Shown here: in pieces, positions 8,040 through 17,389 of the stretch
Numbering within the stretch: the first letter of the stretch is position 1
How the letters are laid out: every line of letters starts with the position of its first letter
Origin: an uncultured Fusobacterium sp.
GTDB lineage: Bacteria > Fusobacteriota > Fusobacteriia > Fusobacteriales > Fusobacteriaceae
DNA length: 33,930 bases
NCBI GenBank assembly: GCA_900543175.1
Contig: UQQO01000008.1
Span: 1 to 33,930 of the forward strand
Reading direction: 5' to 3'
Made by a program: the position numbers and the translations under genes
Notes under the pieces: generated by a model
The model's database searches: none
Told to the model about the DNA's origin: nothing
Seen by the model: the letters and a program-made list of their open reading frames with translations, nothing else

Positions 8040-9080
8040 ATGAAGAAAACAAGTTTAATACTAGGAGCATTATTATTAGCAGCAGGACTAACTGGTTGTG
8101 GAGATAAAAAAGAAGCTGCTCCAGCAGAAAAAGCAGCAGAAGCACCAAAAGCTGAAAAAAAATTAAACATAGGATTTACAGCTTATAAATATGATGACAA
8201 CTTTATCGCTCTATACAGAAAAGTTGTATTAGCAGAAGCTGATAAAGTAAAAGATAAAGTTGAGTTATCAATGGTTGACTCTCAAAATGCTCAACAAACT
8301 CAAAATGACCAAATAGATGTAATGCTTTCTAAAGGAACAGATGCATTAGCTATTAACTTAGTTGACCCAGCAGCAGGACAAACAGTTATGGAAAAAATTA
8401 AAGCTGAAAATGTTCCAGTTGTATTCTACAATAAAAAACCTGCAAAAGAAGTTTTAGATGCTTATGATAAAGCTTACTATGTAGGAATCGATCCTAACGC
8501 TCAAGGAATAGCTCAAGGGGAACTTATTATGAAAGCTTGGAAAGCTAACCCTGAACTAGATTTAAATAAAGATGGAAAAATTCAATATGTTATGATTAAA
8601 GGAGAACCTGGACATCCAGATGCTGAAGCAAGAACTATCTATTCAGTAAAAACTCTTAACGATAACGGAATTGAAACTGAAGAACTTCATCTAGACGCTG
8701 CTATGTGGGATACTGCAATGGCAAAAGATAAAATGGATGCATGGTTATCAGGACCTAACGGAGATAAAATTGAAGTTGTAATTTGTAACAATGATGGAAT
8801 GGCTCTAGGAGCTATCGAATCAATGAAAGCTATGGGTAAAAACCTTCCAGTATTTGGAGTTGACGCATTACCAGAAGCTCTTGTAAAAATTGAAGCTGGA
8901 GAAATGGCTGGAACAGTTCTTAACGATGCTAATGGACAAGGAAAAGCAACTTGGGATATGGTTGTAAACTTAGCAGCAGGAAAAGCACCTACTGAAGGAA
9001 CTGAATGGAAACTTGATGGAAAAGAAATCTTAATTCCTAGTATCGGAATTGACAAAGAAAATGTAGCACAATTCAAATAA
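8040..9080 (+). CDS. mglB: galactose/glucose-binding lipoprotein MglB
   Basis: Extracytoplasmic sugar-binding component of the Mgl ABC importer, 346 residues. Lipoprotein signal: KK, a hydrophobic stretch, then lipobox LTGC with the lipidated Cys at 20, and an Ala/Glu/Lys-rich tether to about 40. The rest is a periplasmic-binding-protein type I fold: [53 protein letters not shown] and [11 protein letters not shown], as in MglB. AGGAGG at 8025-8030. First gene of mglBAC. A hairpin after its stop probably raises its yield relative to mglA. Confidence 0.93.
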   Translation: MKKTSLILGALLLAAGLTGCGDKKEAAPAEKAAEAPKAEKKLNIGFTAYKYDDNFIALYRKVVLAEADKVKDKVELSMVDSQNAQQTQNDQIDVMLSKGTDALAINLVDPAAGQTVMEKIKAENVPVVFYNKKPAKEVLDAYDKAYYVGIDPNAQGIAQGELIMKAWKANPELDLNKDGKIQYVMIKGEPGHPDAEARTIYSVKTLNDNGIETEELHLDAAMWDTAMAKDKMDAWLSGPNGDKIEVVICNNDGMALGAIESMKAMGKNLPVFGVDALPEALVKIEAGEMAGTVLNDANGQGKATWDMVVNLAAGKAPTEGTEWKLDGKEILIPSIGIDKENVAQFK

Positions 9081-9106
9081 GATGAAATTATAAAACATTA
9101 AATTAG

Positions 9107-9137
9107 AGGGGAGATTGTTTTGTAACATCTCCCCTTT
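9107..9137 (+). terminator. mglB-mglA intercistronic hairpin (partial terminator / mRNA stabiliser)
   Basis: AGGGGAGAT (9107-9115) pairs with ATCTCCCCT (9127-9135). After one bulged T, GTT/AAC extends the stem. Only three T follow, so it should not fully stop transcription. In binding-protein operons such hairpins keep the first cistron abundant. Confidence 0.7.
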
Positions 9138-9172
9138 AAATAAAGAACGACAGAGTAACAAAAGGAGACACG

Positions 9173-10675
9173 ATGAAAAATTTAGAATATATTCTTGAGA
9201 TGAACAATATTTCTAAAGAGTTTCCGGGGGTAAAAGCGTTGGATGGGGCTAACTTAAAAGTAAGACCACATTCTGTTCATGCATTAATGGGTGAAAATGG
9301 AGCTGGAAAATCTACTTTAATGAAATGTTTGTTTGGAATTTATGAAAAAGATGGTGGAAATATATTATTCGACGGGAAAGAAATAAACTTCCACTCTGCA
9401 AAGGAAGCACTTGATAATGGTGTTTCAATGGTTCACCAAGAACTTAACCAAGTTTTACAAAGAAATGTGCTAGATAATATCTGGTTGGGAAGATATCCTA
9501 AAAAAGGTTTCTTTATAGATGAGAAAAAAATGTATGAGGATACTAAAAAAATATTTGAAGATCTAGAGATAGATGTAGATCCTCGTGCAAAAGTAGCTGA
9601 CTTAGCAGTTTCTGAAAGACAAATGATAGAGATTGCAAAGGCAGTATCATATAATTCGAAAATAATCGTGATGGACGAACCTACTTCTTCACTTACTGAA
9701 AAAGAGGTTGCACATCTGTTTAAAATTATAAATAAATTGAGAGATAAAGGTTGTGGAATTGTATATATTTCACATAAGATGGAAGAGATAAAAGCTATAT
9801 CAGATGATATCACTATTCTTAGAGATGGAAAATGGATAGCTACAGAATCAGTTGCTAATTTAACAACTGAACAAATTATCAATATGATGGTAGGAAGAGA
9901 TCTGACAGATCGTTTCCCACCTAAAGATAACCAAGTAAAAGAGTGTATTTTAAAAGTAGAAGGACTTACAGCAGTACAACAACCATCTATTCAAGATGTT
10001 AGTTTTGAACTACACAAAGGTGAGATCTTAGGAATAGCAGGACTTGTTGGAGCTAAAAGAACTGATATAGTTGAAACAATATTTGGTATAAGAGAAAAAG
10101 CTGAAGGAAAAATTACTCTTAATGGAAAAGAGGTTAAAAATAAAACTCCTAATGAAGCTATAGAAAATGGATTTGCTCTTGTAACAGAGGAACGTAGAGC
10201 TACTGGAATTTACAGTATGCTAGATATACTGTTTAACTCTGCAATTTCAAATCTAGATAGTTATAAAAATAATTTTAAACTACTAGATAATAAGAAGATG
10301 GCTGAAGATACTCAATGGGTAATTGATAGTATGAGAGTAAAAACACCATCACAAAGCACAAGTATAGGATCACTTTCTGGAGGAAACCAACAAAAAGTTA
10401 TTATAGGAAGATGGCTTCTAACTGAACCAGATGTACTTATGCTAGATGAGCCTACAAGAGGAATAGACGTTTTAGCAAAATATGAAATTTATCAATTAAT
10501 GATAGAACTAGCTAAAAAAGATAAAGGAATTATAATGATCTCTTCTGAAATGCCTGAGCTTTTAGGTGTTACAGATAGAATACTTGTTATGAGTAATGGT
10601 AGAGTTGCTGGAATAGTAAAAACATCAGAGACAACTCAAGAAGAGATTATGACTTTATCAGCTAAATATCTATAG
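9173..10675 (+). CDS. mglA: galactose/methyl-galactoside ABC transporter ATPase MglA
   Basis: Energises the Mgl sugar importer at the inner face of the membrane. 500 residues with two fused ABC domains, as in the sugar ABC (CUT2) class. The N-terminal domain has Walker [10 protein letters not shown] at 40-48 and Walker B with Asp168-Glu169 (MDEPTSSL); its signature segment is the variant [12 protein letters not shown]. The C-terminal domain has a degenerate Walker A (GLVGAKRTD), an intact LSGGNQQ from 401, and LDEPTRGID with Asp425-Glu426. One degenerate half is normal for CUT2 ATPases. AAAGGAGA precedes the ATG. mglC starts 18 bases after the stop. Confidence 0.95.
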   Translation: MKNLEYILEMNNISKEFPGVKALDGANLKVRPHSVHALMGENGAGKSTLMKCLFGIYEKDGGNILFDGKEINFHSAKEALDNGVSMVHQELNQVLQRNVLDNIWLGRYPKKGFFIDEKKMYEDTKKIFEDLEIDVDPRAKVADLAVSERQMIEIAKAVSYNSKIIVMDEPTSSLTEKEVAHLFKIINKLRDKGCGIVYISHKMEEIKAISDDITILRDGKWIATESVANLTTEQIINMMVGRDLTDRFPPKDNQVKECILKVEGLTAVQQPSIQDVSFELHKGEILGIAGLVGAKRTDIVETIFGIREKAEGKITLNGKEVKNKTPNEAIENGFALVTEERRATGIYSMLDILFNSAISNLDSYKNNFKLLDNKKMAEDTQWVIDSMRVKTPSQSTSIGSLSGGNQQKVIIGRWLLTEPDVLMLDEPTRGIDVLAKYEIYQLMIELAKKDKGIIMISSEMPELLGVTDRILVMSNGRVAGIVKTSETTQEEIMTLSAKYL

Positions 10676-10693
10676 AAAAAGGGAGAGTAAAAA

Positions 10694-11713
10694 ATGAATA
10701 TTCGTAAAAAAGATGGAAGTATAGATTTTAAAAAATTACTAATTCAAAGTGGATTGTATCTTGTACTATTTTTAATGTTGGTATTAATTGTTGCAAAAGA
10801 ACCTTCATTCTTAAGTATAAGAAACTTTAAAAATATTATTACACAATCATCAGTTAGAGCAATTATAGCTCTTGGAGTTGCAGGACTTATCGTTACTCAA
10901 GGTACAGACCTTTCAGCAGGAAGACAAGTTGGACTTGCAGCAGTTATTTCAGCAACACTTCTTCAAGCTAGTACAAATGTAAATAAAGTTTTAGATATTG
11001 GAGAATTACCTGTAATAGTTGCTATCTTAGTTGTAATAGTAGTTGGAATGATCATAGGATCTATCAATGGATTAATAGTTGCAAAATTAAATGTTCACCC
11101 ATTTATTGCTACTTTAGGTATGATGACAATTGTTTATGGAATGAACTCACTATACTATGACTCAGTTGGTAAAGCATCACCAATATCTGGATTTAGTAAA
11201 GCATATAGTAATTTTGCTCAAGGAACTATCGGTTCAGGAAGTTTCTCAATATCATATTTAATCATATATGCAGCAATAGCTACAGCAATTATGTGGGTAT
11301 TGTGGAATAAAACAAAATTTGGTAAAAACGTATTTGCTGTTGGAGGAAACCCAGAAGCAGCTAAAGTATCAGGGGTAAACGTTACAAGAACATTAGTTGG
11401 AATCTATGCTCTATCAGGAATCTACTATGCATTTGGAGGATTACTAGAAGCAGGACGTATCGGATCAGCAACTAACAACTTAGGAAATATGTATGAAATG
11501 GACGCAATTGCAGCTTGTGTAATTGGAGGAGTTTCATTCTATGGAGGAGTTGGAAAAATTTCTGGTATCATTACAGGAGTTATCATTCTACAAGTTATCA
11601 ACTATGGATTAACTTATGTAGGAGTAAGCCCTTACTGGCAATATATCATCAAAGGTATTATAATAGTTGCAGCAGTTGCATTTGACTCTATTAAATATGC
11701 TAAGAAAAAATAA
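10694..11713 (+). CDS. mglC: galactose/methyl-galactoside ABC transporter permease MglC
   Basis: Membrane channel of the Mgl importer. 339 residues, family length, with about 8-10 hydrophobic segments. Typical CUT2 permease sequences are visible: LGVAGLIVTQGTDLSAG after the second segment, NGLIVAKLNVHPFIATLGMMTI, and the conserved GGNPEAAKVSGVNV loop followed by GLLEAGRIGSA and AIAACVIGGVSFYGGVG. The ribosome site is GGGAGAG. Last gene of mglBAC, closed by a strong terminator. Confidence 0.95.
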   Translation: MNIRKKDGSIDFKKLLIQSGLYLVLFLMLVLIVAKEPSFLSIRNFKNIITQSSVRAIIALGVAGLIVTQGTDLSAGRQVGLAAVISATLLQASTNVNKVLDIGELPVIVAILVVIVVGMIIGSINGLIVAKLNVHPFIATLGMMTIVYGMNSLYYDSVGKASPISGFSKAYSNFAQGTIGSGSFSISYLIIYAAIATAIMWVLWNKTKFGKNVFAVGGNPEAAKVSGVNVTRTLVGIYALSGIYYAFGGLLEAGRIGSATNNLGNMYEMDAIAACVIGGVSFYGGVGKISGIITGVIILQVINYGLTYVGVSPYWQYIIKGIIIVAAVAFDSIKYAKKK

Positions 11714-11736
11714 TTAAGAGAAAAATAGAATAAAAT

Positions 11737-11768
11737 AAAAAAGTCTGGCTAAATAGTCAGACTTTTTT
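11737..11768 (+). terminator. terminator of mglBAC
   Basis: 14-pair stem (11737-11750 with 11755-11768, one G-T), AAAT loop, with six T in the 3' arm. The 5' A-run also makes it usable on the other strand. Confidence 0.92.
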
Positions 11769-11814
11769 AATAACGACGATGAAAAATTTATGTTTAAAGT
11801 ATATAAAAAAATTG

Positions 11815-11820
11815 TATAAT
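11815..11820 (+). promoter_or_regulatory. -10 element of the AraC-type regulator gene
   Basis: TATAAT with no clear -35 at normal spacing (TTTAAA at 16 bp is the best). The expected leader is about 50 bases. AACGAC occurs on both sides of it (11772-11777 and 11856-11861). Confidence 0.5.
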
Positions 11821-11875
11821 ATTCAACAAGAATTGAGACAAAAAAATATAATAAAAACGACATGGAGAATGAAAA

Positions 11876-12763
11876 ATGCAGAATTGTGAGATAAAGACTA
11901 ATGAAAATAATGAGGAGTTAGTACAGCACGGAGATTATGAGTTTCCTTGTGCTCTATATTTTTCAGATATAGATGTATATACAGCAAGTGAGATAGCATG
12001 GCACTGGCATAAGGAGATAGAGATAGTTGTATTGTATGAAGGAAGCGTATCTTTAGAAACTGAAAAAGAGAGCATTGTTTTACAAAAGGGAGATGGAGTA
12101 TTTATAAACTCAGAGGAGTTACACTACTTTAAAAAATTAGGAGATGAAAAGTGCCTACTTGTATCATATGTTTTTGATAAAAGTTTTGTAGGAGGAGATA
12201 AGGGAAGTATTATAGAGAGAAAATATATAGAACCTTTAGTACAAAATAAAACATTGTCTCTTTTTAAATTTTCAAAAGATTTAAGTGAACAGTTGGTAAA
12301 AGCTTTTTTTCAATATGAGGAGAAAAAGTTTGGAAGTGAAGTAATTATAAGAAATGTTTTAAGCTTAGTTCTACTTGAGATAATAATTGAGAATAAAGAG
12401 AAATTAATAGAAACAAAGACATATAAAAACTTAGATAGTCAGAGGATAAAAGGGATGTTAGATTTTATTCAAAAAAATTACTCTAATGAACTTACTTTGA
12501 AGGAGATAGGGGAGTCAGTATTTATAGGAGAAAGGGAGACATTGAGATGTTTTGCTAGAACAATAGGAATCTCACCAATAGAGTATTTGAAAAAGTATAG
12601 GGTAACTGTGGCAGCTAACCTTCTTACAACGACAGAATTACCTGTTACAGAGATTTGCATGCAGTGTGGCTTTAATAGTCCTAGCTACTTTTCAAAATCA
12701 TTTCAAAAGGTATTTGGTGTGACTCCAAGGGTGTATAGAAAAAATAAAATTATAACTATGTAA
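11876..12763 (+). CDS. AraC-family transcriptional regulator with cupin sensor domain
   Basis: 295 residues. The N-terminal cupin domain (about 20-110) has the HWH metal/ligand-type motif (His43, His45) and GDGVFINSEELHYF. The C-terminal two-helix-turn-helix domain (about 195-292) has LTLKEIGESVFIGERETLRCFARTIGISPIEYLKKYR, then VTEICMQCGFNSPSYFSKSFQKVFGVTPRVYRK. Such proteins usually sense sugars. It follows mglBAC in the same direction but after a strong terminator, with its own -10. Control of mgl or glk is a reasonable inference from position, not shown by sequence. Confidence 0.9.
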   Translation: MQNCEIKTNENNEELVQHGDYEFPCALYFSDIDVYTASEIAWHWHKEIEIVVLYEGSVSLETEKESIVLQKGDGVFINSEELHYFKKLGDEKCLLVSYVFDKSFVGGDKGSIIERKYIEPLVQNKTLSLFKFSKDLSEQLVKAFFQYEEKKFGSEVIIRNVLSLVLLEIIIENKEKLIETKTYKNLDSQRIKGMLDFIQKNYSNELTLKEIGESVFIGERETLRCFARTIGISPIEYLKKYRVTVAANLLTTTELPVTEICMQCGFNSPSYFSKSFQKVFGVTPRVYRKNKIITM

Positions 12764-12802
12764 TTTAAAATAAAAAAATCATTCGAAAAAAATTAGATTA
12801 TG

Positions 12803-12811
12803 TGTTAAAAT
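12803..12811 (+). promoter_or_regulatory. extended -10 promoter of the ygiQ-like gene
   Basis: TGT followed by TAAAAT (12803-12811) is an extended -10 about 35 bases before the start. TTCGAA, 18 bp upstream, is a poor -35. The ribosome site is AGGTGA at 12833-12838. Confidence 0.55.
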
Positions 12812-12844
12812 AAAGGGAAGTCTAAAAATAACAGGTGATAAATT

Positions 12845-14551
12845 ATGTTTTTACCTACAACGATGGAAGAGGTAAAGAAATTAGGATGGAACTACTTAGA
12901 TATTATCTTAATATCAGGGGATACATATATAGATTCTTCATATAATGGAACAGCATTAATAGGAAAATGGTTGTATAAACATGGTTTTAAAGTTGGAGTT
13001 ATAGCTCAACCAGATATTAATAGTGATGTTGATATAAAAAGATTGGGAGAGCCAAAACTTTATTGGGCTGTATCTGCTGGTTGTGTAGATTCTATGGTGG
13101 CAAATTATACAGCAACTAAGAAGAAGAGAAGAAGTGACGATTTTACTCCAGGTGGAGAGAACACAAAGAGACCAGATAGAGCCTCAATAGCTTATACAAA
13201 TCTTATTAAAAGATATTTCAAAAATAGTGAAGTGCCAATAGTTTTAGGTGGAATTGAAGCTAGTCTTAGAAGAATAACTCATTATGATTATTGGAGTAAT
13301 AATTTAAGACGTCCTCTTATCTTTGATGCTAAAGCAGATATTTTATCCTATGGAATGGGTGAAAAATCTATGCTAGAATTAGCTAGAGCAATTAGAGATA
13401 AAAAGGATTGGAGAGATATAAGAGGGTTAAGTTATATATCTAAAGAGGTTAAAGCGGGGTATTTAGAACTTCCTTCATATGAAAATTGTGTGAAGGACAA
13501 GAAAGAGTTTATAAAAGCTTTTGAAACTTTCTATCATAATTGTGATTCTATCTTAGCTAAAGGATTGTATCAAAAGTGTGGAGATAGATATCTTATTCAA
13601 AATCCACCAAGTGAAAATTTTTCAAGTAGAGAGTTAGATGCTATCTATTCAATGGATTTTGAAAGAGATGTACACCCATATTACAAGAAAATGGGAGAGG
13701 TAAGAGCTTTAGATACAATAAAAACATCTGTAACAACTCATAGAGGTTGTTATGGAGAGTGTAACTTCTGTGCAATAGCTATTCATCAAGGAAGAACAGT
13801 GATTTCAAGAACAGAGGATTCGATAGTAGATGAAGTTAAAGAGATTACTAAGATGAAGAAGTTTAAAGGGAATATAGCTGATGTAGGTGGACCTACAGCT
13901 AATATGTATCAAGTTGAATGTAAGAAAAAGTTAAAATTTGGAGCTTGTCAAGATAGAAGATGTCTTTATCCACAAAAGTGTCCAGCTTTAAAAATAGATC
14001 ATAGTAAGCAGATAGATCTTTTAAAAAGATTGAAAGGAATAGATAAAATAAAAAAAATATTTATTGCATCTGGAATAAGATATGATATGATTTTAGATGA
14101 TAAAAAATGTGGTCAGATGTATATGGAGGAGATTATAAAAGATCATGTATCAGGACAGATGAAGATTGCTCCAGAACATACTGAGGATAAAGTGCTTTCA
14201 CTTATGGGAAAACAGGGAAAAGCACCATTAAAAGAGTTTAAAGAGAAATTCTATCAAATTAATAAAAAACTTGGAAAAAAACAGTTTTTAACTTATTATT
14301 TAATAGCTGCACATCCTGGATGTAATGAAAAGGATATGCTTGATCTGAAAAGATTTGCATCAGCAGAGTTGAGAGTTAACCCAGAGCAGGTACAAATATT
14401 TACTCCTACTCCTTCAACATACTCTACTTTGATGTATTATACAGAGATGGATCCTTTTACAGGAAAGAAACTTTTTGTAGAAAAAGATAATGGAAAGAAA
14501 CAAAAACAAAAGGATATCTTAATTCCGAGAGAAAATAATAAGAGAAGATAA
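12845..14551 (+). CDS. YgiQ-type radical SAM protein
   Basis: 568 residues. The N-terminal region (about 1-290) is the YgiQ-specific domain: LGWNYLDIILISGDTYIDSSYNGTALIGKWL and PIVLGGIEASLRRITHYDYW. The radical SAM core begins at about 295 with CYGECNFC, giving the 4Fe-4S ligands Cys302, Cys306 and Cys309, preceded by TTHRG. An extra Cys-rich stretch follows (CKKKLKFGACQDRRCLYPQKCPAL). The family is widespread in anaerobes, and I know of no established substrate. It ends 21 bases before der and shares its direction, so cotranscription is likely. Confidence 0.9.
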   Translation: MFLPTTMEEVKKLGWNYLDIILISGDTYIDSSYNGTALIGKWLYKHGFKVGVIAQPDINSDVDIKRLGEPKLYWAVSAGCVDSMVANYTATKKKRRSDDFTPGGENTKRPDRASIAYTNLIKRYFKNSEVPIVLGGIEASLRRITHYDYWSNNLRRPLIFDAKADILSYGMGEKSMLELARAIRDKKDWRDIRGLSYISKEVKAGYLELPSYENCVKDKKEFIKAFETFYHNCDSILAKGLYQKCGDRYLIQNPPSENFSSRELDAIYSMDFERDVHPYYKKMGEVRALDTIKTSVTTHRGCYGECNFCAIAIHQGRTVISRTEDSIVDEVKEITKMKKFKGNIADVGGPTANMYQVECKKKLKFGACQDRRCLYPQKCPALKIDHSKQIDLLKRLKGIDKIKKIFIASGIRYDMILDDKKCGQMYMEEIIKDHVSGQMKIAPEHTEDKVLSLMGKQGKAPLKEFKEKFYQINKKLGKKQFLTYYLIAAHPGCNEKDMLDLKRFASAELRVNPEQVQIFTPTPSTYSTLMYYTEMDPFTGKKLFVEKDNGKKQKQKDILIPRENNKRR

Positions 14552-14572
14552 ATTTTAATAGGGAGGTACAAA

Positions 14573-15898
14573 ATGAAGCCTATTGTTGCAATAGTTGGAA
14601 GACCAAATGTTGGAAAATCAACACTTTTTAACAATCTAGTAGGAGACAGAGTTGCTATCGTTGACGATATGCCAGGTGTTACTAGAGACAGACTTTATAG
14701 AGAAACAGAATGGAATGGAACAGAATTTGTAATTGTTGATACAGGTGGACTTGAGCCAAGAAACAACGATTTTATGATGACTAAAATAAAAGAACAAGCT
14801 GAAGTTGCTATGAATGAAGCTGACGTTATTCTTTTTGTAGTTGATGGAAAAGCAGGGGTAAACCCATTAGATGAAGAGATTGCATACATTCTTAGAAAGA
14901 AACAAAAACCTATCATTCTTTGTGTAAACAAAATTGATAACTTTGTTGAACAACAAGATGATGTATATGATTTCTGGGGACTTGGATTTGAAAATCTAGT
15001 TCCTATTTCAGGAGGACACAAGGTAAACCTTGGAGACTTACTTGATTTAGTAACTGAAATGATAGAAAAAATTGAACTTCCTGAAGAGGAAGAGGACACA
15101 TTAAAACTTGCTATCATAGGAAAACCTAATGCTGGAAAATCATCTCTTGTAAATAGATTATCAGGAGAAGAGAGAACAATAGTAAGTGATATAGCTGGAA
15201 CAACAAGAGATGCTATAGATACAGTTGTTCAATACAATGATAAAAAATATATGATAATAGATACTGCTGGTATCAGAAGAAAATCAAAGGTTGAAGAAAG
15301 CTTAGAGTACTATTCAGTATTAAGAGCTATAAAGACAATCAAAAGAGCAGATGTATGTATACTTATGCTTGATGGTAAAGAGGGGCTTACAGAGCAAGAT
15401 AAGAGAATTGCAGGAATTGCAGCTGAAGAACTAAAACCAATAGTAGTTGTAGTAAATAAATGGGACTTAGTAGATAAAAATAAAGTTACTATGAAAAGTA
15501 TGAGAGAGGAGTTATATGCTGAATTACCATTCCTTTCATATGCACCTATTGAGTTTGTATCAGCACTTACTGGACAAAGAACTACAAAAATTCTTGAAAT
15601 TTCAGATACAATCTATGAAGAATATACTAAGAGAATTTCAACTGGATTATTAAATACAGTATTAAAAGAAGCTGTATTGATGAATAACCCACCTACAAGA
15701 AAAGGTAGAGTAGTAAAAATCAACTATGCTACACAAGTATCAGTTGCTCCACCTAGATTTGTGTTATTCTGTAACTATCCAGAGTTAATTCACTTCTCAT
15801 ATGCTAGATATATTGAAAATAAGTTTAGAGAATCATTTGGATTTGAAGGTTCGCCAATTCTTATTAGCTTTGAGAAGAAAAATGCAGAAAAAGAGTAA
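14573..15898 (+). CDS. der: ribosome-assembly GTPase Der (EngA)
   Basis: Essential GTPase needed for 50S subunit maturation. 441 residues with two tandem G domains and a C-terminal KH-like domain (about 355-436). G domain 1: GRPNVGKST at 9-17, DTGG, NKID. G domain 2: GKPNAGKSS at 183-191, DTAGI, NKWD. The duplication is diagnostic for Der. The ribosome site is GGGAGG. A long hairpin terminator follows. Confidence 0.97.
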   Translation: MKPIVAIVGRPNVGKSTLFNNLVGDRVAIVDDMPGVTRDRLYRETEWNGTEFVIVDTGGLEPRNNDFMMTKIKEQAEVAMNEADVILFVVDGKAGVNPLDEEIAYILRKKQKPIILCVNKIDNFVEQQDDVYDFWGLGFENLVPISGGHKVNLGDLLDLVTEMIEKIELPEEEEDTLKLAIIGKPNAGKSSLVNRLSGEERTIVSDIAGTTRDAIDTVVQYNDKKYMIIDTAGIRRKSKVEESLEYYSVLRAIKTIKRADVCILMLDGKEGLTEQDKRIAGIAAEELKPIVVVVNKWDLVDKNKVTMKSMREELYAELPFLSYAPIEFVSALTGQRTTKILEISDTIYEEYTKRISTGLLNTVLKEAVLMNNPPTRKGRVVKINYATQVSVAPPRFVLFCNYPELIHFSYARYIENKFRESFGFEGSPILISFEKKNAEKE

Positions 15899-15905
15899 AA
15901 AAGAG

Positions 15906-15956
15906 AAAAGCTATTGTAAATTAATGAGCTATGTATTAATTTGCATAGCTTTTTTT
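15906..15956 (+). terminator. long two-part terminator after der
   Basis: AAAAGCTAT (15906-15914) pairs with 15945-15953, and AAATTAAT (15918-15925) with 15935-15942. A small internal loop separates the two helices and the loop is 9 bases. T continues to 15956. The 3' arm can also pair with AGCTATG at 15927-15933, forming an alternative shorter hairpin with the same T-run. Confidence 0.88.
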
Positions 15957-15967
15957 ATGATTTTCTC

Positions 15968-15997
15968 TTGTAAAAAGGGGGATTAAAACTTTATAAT
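15968..15997 (+). promoter_or_regulatory. promoter of the first MATE gene
   Basis: TTGTAA at 15968-15973, an 18-bp spacer, and TATAAT at 15992-15997, placed just after the der terminator. Confidence 0.65.
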
Positions 15998-16041
15998 AAT
16001 AAAGAGATATTTTAAATACTATATTTTTAAGTGGGGGAGAA

Positions 16042-17379
16042 ATGGAGAATAAAAAAAATAAAACTATGTCAATGACAGAGGGAAATATAGTAAAAATACT
16101 TTTGCTATTTTCAATTCCGTTGATATTAGGAAATCTTTTGCAACAAACATATAATACAGTAGATTCTGTAATAGTAGGAAATTATGTTGGAAGTAGTGCT
16201 CTAGCAGCTGTAGGTTCAAGTACAGCATTGATAAATCTATTAATAGGGTTTAGCCAAGGGATATCTGTTGGAGCAGGGGTAATTGTATCTCACTCAATAG
16301 GAGCTAAGGACAATAAAAAGATTGAACTTTCAGTTCATACAGCTATGATGCTTTCAATTTTATTTGGGACTTTTCTTTCAATAGTTGGTTTTATATTTAC
16401 ACCTCAACTTCTTGAGTGGATGAAAACTCCAGTTGAAGTTATGCCAGAATCAATAACTTATTTGAGATTATTTTTTTTAGGAACAGTATTTAATATTGTT
16501 TATAATATGGAAGCTGGAATTTTAAATGCAGTGGGAAACTCAAAACGTTCTCTTCTATATTTAGGAGTTGCTTCAGTGACAAATATTATTTTAGATATAA
16601 TTTTTGTTAAAATTTTAGGAATGGGAGTAAGTGGAGTAGCTATTGCAACAAATATTAGTCAATTTATCTCTTGTATATTGGCTTTAAGATTTTTAATGAG
16701 TGTATCTGATGCCTATAAAGTATGCTTGAATAAGATAAAAGTTCATAAGGAAACAGCTATAAAAATTGTAAAAATAGGGCTTCCTACTGGGGTTCAAAGT
16801 ATGGTAGTGTCTCTTTCAAATGTCCTTATTCAATCAAGTGTAAACACTTTTGGTGCTAGTGTAATGGCGGGATTTGGAGCTTATTTAAAAATAGATGGAT
16901 TTAATATCTTACCAGTTTTAAGTTTAGGAATGGCTAGTACAACTTTTACAGGACAAAACTGTGGAGCAAGAAAAAAAGAGAGGGTTAAGAAAGGACTTTG
17001 GATAACAATAGTTATGGGGGTAGTTTATACAGTTATAATAGGAATATTGTTACTTATTTTTGCTCAACCAATTATGCAACTATTTACACAAGATGAAAAA
17101 ATAATAGATGCAGGTATTAGAGCAATGAAATATTTTTGTCCTTTCTATGCATTGTTATCTATACTTCATTCATTGGTAGGAGCAGTAAGAGGGGCAGGGA
17201 AAACAATGCCACCTATGATAATACTTCTTTTCTCAATGTGTATATTTAGAATTATTTGGCTTCAATTTATTTTACCAATGAATAATACAATAGATAATAT
17301 CTATGTTCTTTACCCAGTTTCTTGGGCAATTGGTGTTATTTTAATGGGAATTTATATATGGAAAGCTAAGTGGCTATAA
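16042..17379 (+). CDS. MATE-family multidrug efflux transporter (intact)
   Basis: Cation-coupled export of drugs or metabolites across the inner membrane. 445 residues, normal for MATE, with about 12 hydrophobic segments in two repeats. Family features: GNIVKILLLFSIPLILGNLLQQTYNTVDSVIVG at the N-terminus, the ALAAVGSS loop, SQGISVGAGVIVSHSIGA, and in the second half IGLPTGVQSMVVS and MASTTFTGQNCGARKKERV. GGGGGAG precedes the ATG. It converges on the MerR-type gene with only ten bases between, and a second MATE gene lies on the far side. Substrate unknown. Confidence 0.93.
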   Translation: MENKKNKTMSMTEGNIVKILLLFSIPLILGNLLQQTYNTVDSVIVGNYVGSSALAAVGSSTALINLLIGFSQGISVGAGVIVSHSIGAKDNKKIELSVHTAMMLSILFGTFLSIVGFIFTPQLLEWMKTPVEVMPESITYLRLFFLGTVFNIVYNMEAGILNAVGNSKRSLLYLGVASVTNIILDIIFVKILGMGVSGVAIATNISQFISCILALRFLMSVSDAYKVCLNKIKVHKETAIKIVKIGLPTGVQSMVVSLSNVLIQSSVNTFGASVMAGFGAYLKIDGFNILPVLSLGMASTTFTGQNCGARKKERVKKGLWITIVMGVVYTVIIGILLLIFAQPIMQLFTQDEKIIDAGIRAMKYFCPFYALLSILHSLVGAVRGAGKTMPPMIILLFSMCIFRIIWLQFILPMNNTIDNIYVLYPVSWAIGVILMGIYIWKAKWL

Positions 17380-17389
17380 TAGAAAAATA

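Noticed and set aside
8687..9076. 129-residue open frame antisense to mglB, and similar long antisense frames in glmU, mglA, der, DUF1846 and YfcC genes
   Set aside because: They mirror well-supported genes, have no ribosome site and low-quality composition; shadows of coding sequence.
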